Shown here: one piece after another, positions 34,932 to 43,799 of the stretch
Layout: every line of letters begins with the position of its first letter
Numbering within the stretch: position 1 is the stretch's first letter
NCBI GenBank assembly: GCA_947167855.1
Contig: CAMVJR010000007.1
Coordinates: 1 to 43,799 of the forward strand
DNA length: 43,799 nt
Source: an uncultured Bacteroidales bacterium
GTDB lineage: Bacteria > Bacteroidota > Bacteroidia > Bacteroidales > UBA932
Reading direction: 5' to 3'
The notes under the pieces: generated by a model
The model's input: the letters and a program-made list of their open reading frames with translations, nothing else
Database searches by the model: none
Told to the model about the DNA's origin: nothing
Position numbers and translations under genes: made by a program

Positions 34932-36923
34932 ATGAAACGCTTTGCCTGGTTGGGCCTGGCTGCCGTTGTGGCACTGGCCTGCGGCCCCAAAAAAGAAGCC
35001 ATGAATCCTTCGACCGTAGAAGACGCTACCCATCAAGAGATTACCCGCGTAGAACCGCTCAGCTGGTGGGTGGGCATGAAAACCGATTTACAGCTCCTGG
35101 TGCAGGGACCCGACATCAGCTCGTATGATGTGGCGGTTTCCGGCCAGGGCTTGTCCATCAAAGCCGTGCACAAGGCCGAAAGCCCCAATTTCCTGTTTGT
35201 GGATGTGGCGGTTTCTCCTTCGGCCAAACCGGATACGTATTACCTGATCTTCTCCAAGGAAGGCCGGTCGTTCAAGTATCCCTACCTGATCCGGGCCCGG
35301 GAGAAGGGGAGTGCCAACCGGGAGAGTTTCACTACGGCCGATATGATCTATCTCATCATGCCGGACCGTTTTGCCAGTGGAGACAAGACCAACGATACCG
35401 GTTACAGCCACATCCAGTCTCCTTACGATGACGGCTCTTCCGTGCCGTGGCGCGTGCCCGAAACGCCCGACGCCGTGGACCGCCAGGATGCTGTCTCCCG
35501 TCACGGAGGAGACATCCAGGGTATTGTGGACCATCTGGACTATATAGCAGACCTGGGAGCCACGGCCATTTGGTGCACCCCGCTGCTGCTGGACAACCAG
35601 CCCCGCGAGAGCTATCACGGCTATGCCTGTGCAGACTACTACCACATCGACCCCCGATTTGGAGACAATGCCCAGTATAAGGACATGGTGGAAGAAGCCC
35701 ACAAGAAGGGCCTCAAGGTTATCATGGATATCGTCACCAACCACTGCGGTACCGCCCACTGGTGGATGGAAGACGCTCCCTTCAAGGACTGGTACCATGT
35801 GAACGAGCCCTACATGCAGATGAACGCCCTGTTCTCCGTATACATGGATCCCCACGCCTCCGTGCGGGACCGGGAACGGCAGGAAAGCGGCTGGTTTGTG
35901 CCTTCCATGCCGGATATGAACCTGGACAATCCCTATGTGCTCAAGTATTTCCAGCAGTGGGCCGTATGGTGGGTAGAGTATGCCGGCCTGGACGGTCTCC
36001 GGGTGGATACCTATCCCTACAATGAACCCGAACCCATGAGCCAGTGGTGCAAGGCCGTTACGGACGAGTACCCCAACATGAATATTGTGGGCGAGTGCTG
36101 GGACATGAACATCCCGCAGGTGGCCTATTGGCAGAAAGACAACCCCAACTGGAACGGTTTCAACTCCAACCTGCCCAGCATCATGGACTTCCCGCTGGAG
36201 CACGCCATCATTACGGCCCTCTGCGAGGACCATGTGAACTGGGATGAGGGCATGACCCGCATCTACACCGTCTTGGCCCAGGACTTTGTGTACAAGGACC
36301 TGAGTCATATGATGACGTTCTTCGCCAACCATGACCATGCCCGTACCGGTGACGTCCTGCGTCAGGACCCCCGCCGCATGAAACTGGCCCTGGCCCTGCT
36401 GGCCACCGTGCGCGGTATCCCGCAGCTGTATTACGGAGACGAGATGATGTTCCTGGAGCGTAAGGACGTTCCCTCTCACGACGGTGCCAAGCGCATCGAC
36501 TTCCCCGGCGGATGGCCGGAGGACGGCTTCACCCTCTTTACGGCCGAAGGCCGGGCCAAGGCCCCGGCCCAGTATGCAACGGCCGCCGAACTGCACGACT
36601 ACACCCGCGCCCTCTTCCGCTGGCGCAAGGGCTGCAAGGCCGTGCAGGAAGGCCAGACCCTGCACTTCCTCTCCCGCCGCAACCAGGATGCCGTCAACAT
36701 CACGGATAACAGCTATTCCTTCTTCCGCTATACGGACGACGATGCCGTCTTTGTCTATATCAATAACAACGAGGAGCCCCGTACACTCTTCTGGAACCAC
36801 TACCGCGAGTTCGTAACCGGTCCCGTAACGGGAACGGACGTGATTACCGGAGAGAGTATCACCCTCAAGGACGGCGTGTCCATTGCTCCCAAGAGTGCCC
36901 TGATTGTAGAATTTAAACGATAA
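34932..36923 (+). CDS. GH13 neopullulanase/cyclomaltodextrinase-like lipoprotein (SusA-like)
   Basis: A 663-residue GH13 lipoprotein (lipobox ALAC). Residues about 35-120 form a beta-sandwich N-domain typical of cyclomaltodextrinases (VEPLSWWVGMKTDLQLLVQG). The catalytic barrel starts at MIYLIMPDRFASGD; catalytic residues are Asp359 in GLRVDTYPY, Glu388 in IVGECWD and Asp468 in FANHDHART. The length and order resemble SusA of Bacteroides, which hydrolyses imported malto-oligosaccharides and pullulan in the periplasm. It lies 5 bases after the first GH13 gene and 4 before the GH97 gene. Confidence 0.93.
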   Translation: MKRFAWLGLAAVVALACGPKKEAMNPSTVEDATHQEITRVEPLSWWVGMKTDLQLLVQGPDISSYDVAVSGQGLSIKAVHKAESPNFLFVDVAVSPSAKPDTYYLIFSKEGRSFKYPYLIRAREKGSANRESFTTADMIYLIMPDRFASGDKTNDTGYSHIQSPYDDGSSVPWRVPETPDAVDRQDAVSRHGGDIQGIVDHLDYIADLGATAIWCTPLLLDNQPRESYHGYACADYYHIDPRFGDNAQYKDMVEEAHKKGLKVIMDIVTNHCGTAHWWMEDAPFKDWYHVNEPYMQMNALFSVYMDPHASVRDRERQESGWFVPSMPDMNLDNPYVLKYFQQWAVWWVEYAGLDGLRVDTYPYNEPEPMSQWCKAVTDEYPNMNIVGECWDMNIPQVAYWQKDNPNWNGFNSNLPSIMDFPLEHAIITALCEDHVNWDEGMTRIYTVLAQDFVYKDLSHMMTFFANHDHARTGDVLRQDPRRMKLALALLATVRGIPQLYYGDEMMFLERKDVPSHDGAKRIDFPGGWPEDGFTLFTAEGRAKAPAQYATAAELHDYTRALFRWRKGCKAVQEGQTLHFLSRRNQDAVNITDNSYSFFRYTDDDAVFVYINNNEEPRTLFWNHYREFVTGPVTGTDVITGESITLKDGVSIAPKSALIVEFKR

Positions 36924-36927
36924 ATAA

Positions 36928-39234
<2,307 letters not shown>

Positions 39235-40908
39235 ATGGAAAAACTCAAGGTAACCCGCGTAAACGACGGAAAGCAGTTTGAGGTGGATCCCGGTACTCCT
39301 ATCAGTACCTTCGCTCCGCCGCAAGTGACCGACCCCAAGACCGGAAAACAGTATCCGGTCCTGGTGGCCCTGGTAGACCACAAGCTGGAGTCGCTGGACT
39401 ATCCGGTCTATTATCCCCATGAAGTGGAATTTATTGGCTATAACCATGCCGACGGCCGCCGCGCCGTATTCCGTTCTTTGAGCTTCCTGGCCCAGCGAGC
39501 GGCCCGCAACCTGTTCCCGGACAAGATTTTCAAGATCAACCACTCCTTGCCCAGCGGCTATTATTGCAAGCTCCGCGCAGAGAAGATTTCCGACGAGAAC
39601 ATCATGCGCCTGCGGGAGGAGATGCGCCGTCTGGTGGCGCTGGACCTGCCGTTTACGCATAAGAGAATGCTATCGGCTGAGGCCGAGGCCATTTTTGAAG
39701 CCCAGCACCAGCCCTTGAAAGCGGGCGTGCAGCGCTCCGTGGGCCGCTATTTCTGTACGGTGGATTACCTGGACGGGGTGGCCGACAATTTTTACGGCCC
39801 GCTGGTCCCTTCGACCGGCTATCTGAAGGTGTTTGACCTGATGCCTTTCCATTACGGTTTCTGCCTGCAGTATCCTTCCCGCGATGACATTACCAAGGTG
39901 ACGCCCCGGCATAAGCAGAAGAAACTGACGGTAACCCTTAAGGAGTACGGCAAGTGGTGCAAAACCACCGGTATTGTGAGCACGGGCGCCCTGAACCGCC
40001 GCCTGATGGAAGGCGGGGCCGTAGAGCTCATCAACCTCTGCGAGGCCCGGCAGGAAAGGGGATACGCAGATTTGGCCGATAAGATTTATGCCGAAAGGGA
40101 CCGCGTCAAGATTGTGTTCCTGGCCGGGCCTTCGTCCAGCGGCAAGACCTCCTCTTCCCTTAGGGTGGCGCAGCAACTCAAGGTGCTGGGGATGAACCCC
40201 AAGGTGATAGAACTGGACAATTACTTTGTAGAGCGGGACCGTACGCCCCTGGATGACGACGGCCATTTTGATTTCGAGGCCCTGGAGGCCATGGATCTGG
40301 AGCTGCTGGGACAGCACTTGAACACCCTCCTTTCCGGTGGGGAAGTGGAGCTGCCCCGTTATGACTTCAAGCAGGGAAAGCCGTTCTTCGAAGGCAAGAT
40401 GATGCGTTTGGAAGAGAACGATGTCCTGGTGATGGAAGGCATCCACGCCCTGGATCCCGATATGGTTCCTTCTGTGGACCAGAGCCGCATTTTCCGCATC
40501 TATGCTTCGGCCCTGACCTCCCTCAAGCTGGACGAGAACTGCTGCATCTCCACCACCGACAACCGCCTGCTGCGCCGCATGGTCCGCGACAACCGCGTGC
40601 GGGGCATTTCCCCGGAGGAAACCATCCTGCGCTGGCCGTCGGTACGTCGCGGTGAGGGCAAGTACATCTTCCCCTTCCAGGAGAATGCCGACGCCCAGTT
40701 CAACACGGCCCTCCTCTATGAGCTGCCCATGCTGAGGTACTATGCGGAGCCCCTGCTGCGCCGCATCCTGCCTTCGTCCCCGGCCTACGCCGAGGCAGTT
40801 CGCCTCCTGGAGTTCCTGGAGTACATCGTAGCCCTCCAGCCGGCCGAGATATCGGCCATCCCGCCCACCTCCATCATGAGAGAATTTATTGGAGGACAGA
40901 CGTTATAA
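39235..40908 (+). CDS. Nucleoside kinase (uridine kinase-like) with TGS/ThrRS-like N-terminal region
   Basis: A 557-residue protein. The N-terminal region (about 1-60, LKVTRVNDGKQFEVDPGTPI) resembles a TGS-like ubiquitin fold and is followed by a ThrRS second-additional-domain-like part (FTHKRMLSAEAEAIFEA). The C-terminal kinase carries the P-loop GPSSSGKT at 298-305, ELDNYFVERDRTP, ELPRYDFKQGKP and VLVMEGIHALDP, typical of uridine kinase/phosphoribulokinase-type proteins. This architecture is common in Bacteroidetes and Firmicutes, usually called nucleoside kinase. It starts immediately after the GH97 stop, so it is translated with the alpha-glucan genes, though a functional link is not obvious. 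Confidence 0.9.
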   Translation: MEKLKVTRVNDGKQFEVDPGTPISTFAPPQVTDPKTGKQYPVLVALVDHKLESLDYPVYYPHEVEFIGYNHADGRRAVFRSLSFLAQRAARNLFPDKIFKINHSLPSGYYCKLRAEKISDENIMRLREEMRRLVALDLPFTHKRMLSAEAEAIFEAQHQPLKAGVQRSVGRYFCTVDYLDGVADNFYGPLVPSTGYLKVFDLMPFHYGFCLQYPSRDDITKVTPRHKQKKLTVTLKEYGKWCKTTGIVSTGALNRRLMEGGAVELINLCEARQERGYADLADKIYAERDRVKIVFLAGPSSSGKTSSSLRVAQQLKVLGMNPKVIELDNYFVERDRTPLDDDGHFDFEALEAMDLELLGQHLNTLLSGGEVELPRYDFKQGKPFFEGKMMRLEENDVLVMEGIHALDPDMVPSVDQSRIFRIYASALTSLKLDENCCISTTDNRLLRRMVRDNRVRGISPEETILRWPSVRRGEGKYIFPFQENADAQFNTALLYELPMLRYYAEPLLRRILPSSPAYAEAVRLLEFLEYIVALQPAEISAIPPTSIMREFIGGQTL

Positions 40909-40955
40909 CGGGCCTTCGGGAACCGTTCGATCATACATCTAACAAATAATCTTTG

Positions 40956-40963
40956 TATCTTTG
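40956..40963 (+). promoter_or_regulatory. uvrA: -7 promoter element adjacent to the uvrA start
   Basis: TATCTTTG is a perfect TAnnTTTG element and ends 6 bases before the uvrA ATG at 40970. A transcript from it would have almost no leader. The -33 region is weak. A small hairpin at 40907-40927 (AACGG, CC, TTCG, GG, CCGTT) precedes it but has no T tract, so I do not call it a terminator. Confidence 0.5.
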
Positions 40964-40969
40964 TACTCT

Positions 40970-43726
40970 ATGGCAGACAAGGAGTACATACAGGTGCGGG
41001 GGGCGCGGGCCAACAACCTGCAAAACGTCAACGTAGACATCCCCAGGGGGGAATTTGTGGTAGTGACCGGCCTCAGCGGCAGCGGCAAGAGCTCGCTGGC
41101 GTTTGACACCATCTACGCCGAAGGCCAGCGCCGCTACATGGACACCCTGTCCACCTACGCCAAGCACTTCATGGGCATCCTGGAAAAGCCGGAGGTAGAA
41201 GAAATCACCGGCCTCAGCCCCATCATTGCCATTGAGCAGAAGACCACCGGCAACAACCCGCGTTCTACGGTGGGCACCATCACGGAGATCTACGACTTCC
41301 TGCGTCTGCTGTACGCCAAGGGCTCCCGTGCCTACTCTCCGGAGAGCGGCAAGGAAATGGTCCGCTACACGGACGAGCATATTGTAGACCTGGTGATGAG
41401 CCAGTATGCCGGCCGGAAATGCTACCTCCTTTCTCCGCTGATCCGGGGCCGAAAAGGCCACTACCGCGAGCTCTTTGACCAGCTGCGCAAGCGCGGCTAC
41501 ACGGAGGTGCGCATAGACGGGGAGATCCGCGAGCTGCAGGAGGTGGACGCCCTGGACCGCTACAAGCCCCACTTCATCGAAGTGGTGGTGGACCGCCTCA
41601 AACCCGAGGCCGGGGACGACCGCCGCATCCGGGAATCCGTGAGCCGGGCCCTCAACGTGGGCAAGGGCTCCCTGGCCGTCCTGGACAGCGAAACCGGAGC
41701 CCTCTCGCATTTCTCCAAGCATTTGGTAGACCCCGAGAGCGGCCTGTCCCTGCAGGAGCCCCAGCCGCACAGCTTCTCATTTAACTCGCCGCAGGGTTAC
41801 TGCCCCCACTGCAAGGGCCTGGGCACCATTGTGGACGTGAACATAGACACCATCATCCCGGATCGCAGCAAGTCTGTGGCCGACGGTGCCATCGTCCCCC
41901 TGGGCCGCGTACGCGAGAACCGCAAGTTCGACATTATCCGCGCCATCGCGCGCAAATACAACTTCAGCCTGTACGACCCCATCGAAGCCCTCCCGGACGA
42001 GGCTGTGAGCCTGCTGGTCTACGGCTCCGAAGACCTCTTCCGCGTGGGAGAAGGTACGCTTACGGAGATGGAGAGCTGGGGCGGCGTGATAGACAATATT
42101 GAAGATACCGTCACCTGTCCGGTGTGCCAGGGAACCCGCCTCAACGCAGACGCCCTCTGCTTCAAGGTGGACGGAAAAACCATCCCGGAAGTGGCCGCCA
42201 TGGAAATGAGCGAGCTGCGCCAGTGGCTGGATGCCATTCCCAAGGGCTTCAACCAGCGGGAGAAGAACGTGGCCCGGGACATCCTCAAGGAGCTCCGCGA
42301 ACGCGTGCAGTTTATGCTGGACGTGGGCCTGGATTACCTGTCCCTGGACCGTCCCACCGGCTCCCTTTCCGGAGGAGAAAGCCAGCGCATCCGCCTGGCT
42401 ACGCAGATTGGCTCCAAGCTGGTGAACGTGCTGTATATCCTGGATGAACCTTCCATCGGCCTTCATCAGAAAGATAACCGCAAACTCATTGCCTCCTTGA
42501 AGGCCCTCCGCGACGAGGGCAATTCCGTAATGGTGGTGGAGCATGACCTGGAGACCATGCTCAGCGCCGACTGGCTGGTAGATGTGGGGCCCGGCGCCGG
42601 AGAAAACGGTGGCCGCATCTGCGCCAACGGTCCGCTGAAGGAACTTCTGAAGAGCAAGGAGTCGTCCATTACCCTGGACTACCTGAGAGGCAAACGGAAG
42701 ATTTCCGTGCCGGCATCCCGCCGCCCCGGTAACGGCCTCTTCCTTACCCTGAAGGGCGCTACGGGCAATAACCTGAAAAACGTGGACGTGAGCTTCCCGC
42801 TGGGCTGCCTCATTGGCGTGGCGGGCCTGTCCGGCAGTGGCAAGAGCTCCCTGGTGAATGAGACGCTCATGCCCATCCTCAAGCAGAAGTTCTACCGTTC
42901 CAAGGAAAAACCGCTGCCTTACGGGAGCCTGGAAGGCATCCAGAACATAGACAAACTCATAGAGATTGACCAGAGCCCCATTGGCCGTACGCCCCGCTCC
43001 AACCCCGCCACCTTTACGGCCGTGTTTGGAGACATCCGCACCCTCTTTGAGGAAACGCAGGACGCCAAGGTGCGCGGCTACAAGGCCGGCAAGTTCTCTT
43101 TCAATGTGCCCGGAGGCCGATGTGAGGAGTGCAAGGGGGCCGGTATCAAGGTGATTGAAATGAACTTCCTGCCTTCCGTCCACGTCCCCTGCGAAGTGTG
43201 CGGCGGCACCCGTTACCAGGAAGATGTGCTGGCCGTCAAGTACAAGGGGAAGAACATCAACGATGTGCTGGAGATGTCTGTCAGCGAGGCATACGAGTTC
43301 TTCAAACCCGTTCCCAAGATTGCCGCCAAACTGAAGGCCCTGGTAGATGTGGGTTTGGGATACATAAGGCTGGGCCAGAGTGCCGTTACCCTTTCCGGCG
43401 GCGAAAGTCAGCGTATGAAACTGGCGGCCGAGCTTTCCCGTCCCTCCACGGGCAAGACGCTCTACATCCTGGACGAGCCCACCACCGGCTTGCACTTTGA
43501 GGACATCCAGGTGTTGATGGGCGTGCTGCAGAAACTGGTGGACGCCGGCAATACCGTCATCATCATCGAGCACAATCTGGACGTGCTCAAGAGTGTGGAT
43601 TACCTGTTTGACATGGGTCCGGAAGGCGGCCGAAGGGGCGGCTACATCGTGGCCCAGGGTACTCCGGAAGAAATCGCAAAGGATCCGGCTTCCGTTACCG
43701 GACCTTTCCTCAAAGAAGTATTGTAA
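40970..43726 (+). CDS. uvrA: UvrABC excinuclease subunit A
   Basis: A 918-residue ATPase that recognises bulky DNA lesions and loads UvrB in nucleotide excision repair. Both ABC modules are complete: Walker A GLSGSGKSS at Lys40 and Lys625, ABC signatures SLSGGESQRIRLATQIG and TLSGGESQRMKLAAEL, and Walker B segments YILDEPSIGLHQKDN and YILDEPTTGLHFED. Zinc-binding cysteine pairs lie in YCPHCKGLGT/TCPVCQGTRL and GGRCEECKGAG/PCEVCGGTRY. The UvrB-interacting region follows the first Walker A. I chose ATG 40970 (MADKEYIQVRGARANNLQNV), consistent with other UvrA N-termini, over ATG 40961, which lies inside the -7 element. Confidence 0.97.
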   Translation: MADKEYIQVRGARANNLQNVNVDIPRGEFVVVTGLSGSGKSSLAFDTIYAEGQRRYMDTLSTYAKHFMGILEKPEVEEITGLSPIIAIEQKTTGNNPRSTVGTITEIYDFLRLLYAKGSRAYSPESGKEMVRYTDEHIVDLVMSQYAGRKCYLLSPLIRGRKGHYRELFDQLRKRGYTEVRIDGEIRELQEVDALDRYKPHFIEVVVDRLKPEAGDDRRIRESVSRALNVGKGSLAVLDSETGALSHFSKHLVDPESGLSLQEPQPHSFSFNSPQGYCPHCKGLGTIVDVNIDTIIPDRSKSVADGAIVPLGRVRENRKFDIIRAIARKYNFSLYDPIEALPDEAVSLLVYGSEDLFRVGEGTLTEMESWGGVIDNIEDTVTCPVCQGTRLNADALCFKVDGKTIPEVAAMEMSELRQWLDAIPKGFNQREKNVARDILKELRERVQFMLDVGLDYLSLDRPTGSLSGGESQRIRLATQIGSKLVNVLYILDEPSIGLHQKDNRKLIASLKALRDEGNSVMVVEHDLETMLSADWLVDVGPGAGENGGRICANGPLKELLKSKESSITLDYLRGKRKISVPASRRPGNGLFLTLKGATGNNLKNVDVSFPLGCLIGVAGLSGSGKSSLVNETLMPILKQKFYRSKEKPLPYGSLEGIQNIDKLIEIDQSPIGRTPRSNPATFTAVFGDIRTLFEETQDAKVRGYKAGKFSFNVPGGRCEECKGAGIKVIEMNFLPSVHVPCEVCGGTRYQEDVLAVKYKGKNINDVLEMSVSEAYEFFKPVPKIAAKLKALVDVGLGYIRLGQSAVTLSGGESQRMKLAAELSRPSTGKTLYILDEPTTGLHFEDIQVLMGVLQKLVDAGNTVIIIEHNLDVLKSVDYLFDMGPEGGRRGGYIVAQGTPEEIAKDPASVTGPFLKEVL

Positions 43727-43731
43727 TAGAT

Positions 43732-43799
43732 TTATTCCCCCGGAAAACGGACGCCCCACTCGGCGCGGAGACGGTCCATCAGGTGCATGATGTAAAGAA
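43732..43799 (-). CDS. C-terminal end of an unidentified protein (5' part outside window)
   Basis: On the minus strand the last 22 codons of an open frame end at a TAA whose complement is 43732-43734. The visible residues are LYIMHLMDRLRAEWGVRFPG followed by Glu and stop. The helical, charged character and the convergent position 5 bases after uvrA make a real gene plausible, but too little is visible to name a family. Confidence 0.45.
   Translation of the reverse strand, partial: LYIMHLMDRLRAEWGVRFPGE

Noticed and set aside
40907..40927. Hairpin after the nucleoside kinase as a terminator
   Set aside because: Short stem with an internal loop and no following T tract.
41777..43759. A 660-codon open frame antisense to uvrA
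   Set aside because: It overlaps conserved UvrA ATPase motifs on the other strand and has shadow-type composition. Only the last codons on the right edge, in another frame, look like a real minus-strand gene.

Overview
This window looks like chromosomal DNA of a Bacteroidales bacterium, probably an uncultured gut or rumen lineage of fairly high GC. The evidence is a SusC/SusD pair, many Bacteroidetes-type lipoproteins, DUF1735, fimbrillin-like and GLUG-type surface proteins, start sites without clear Shine-Dalgarno sequences, and promoters matching the Bacteroidetes consensus (TTTG, about 20 nt, TAnnTTTG). The lineage is an inference from gene content. I saw no rRNA, tRNA, CRISPR array, insertion sequence or prophage. 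No stretch above 300 bases lacks a gene.

Layout. 1-1989 is the 3' end of rpoC, closed by an intrinsic terminator. 2061-4163 (minus) holds a small lipoprotein and a membrane-anchored TPR/DUF6377 regulator, divergent from the main locus. 4401-22579 (plus) is an apparent single operon of about 18 kb and eleven genes: susC, susD, a DUF1735-GLUG lipoprotein, a fimbrillin-like-GLUG lipoprotein, a DUF2233 phosphodiester glycosidase, an SGNH hydrolase, a fimbrillin-like-GLUG-DUF2233 fusion, a 42-residue peptide, an organophosphate:phosphate antiporter-type MFS permease, a DUF2233-histidine phosphatase fusion and an endonuclease/exonuclease/phosphatase-fold lipoprotein. 22621-33411 is mostly housekeeping: cysS, exonuclease III, threonine aldolase, a small-multidrug-export-type protein, a PfkB kinase, a flippase-like membrane protein, aroE, ssb, a SpoU/TrmH methyltransferase, lysS, then a small lipoprotein with a radical SAM/SPASM enzyme. 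33517-39234 encodes three lipoprotein alpha-glucan enzymes (two GH13, one GH97 of SusB type) without susC/susD. 39235-43726 holds a nucleoside kinase and uvrA. The right edge contains the last codons of a minus-strand gene.

The most interesting part is 4401-22579. It has the outer-membrane capture machinery of a polysaccharide utilization locus but no recognisable glycoside hydrolase. Instead it carries three DUF2233 domains (the family of the human mannose-6-phosphate uncovering enzyme), one fused to a histidine acid phosphatase, plus a second phosphoesterase fold, an esterase and a permease of the sugar-phosphate/glycerol-phosphate antiporter family. Together they suggest uptake and stepwise breakdown of a phosphodiester-linked glycan: surface binding, import, glycosyl-phosphodiester cleavage, phosphomonoester removal, and uptake of any intact organophosphate. 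The substrate is unknown; yeast phosphomannan, teichoic acid-like polymers and phosphodiester-linked capsules are candidates.

A second unusual feature is an in-frame palindromic, repeat-bearing insertion in the SpoU/TrmH methyltransferase gene around 30261-30379.
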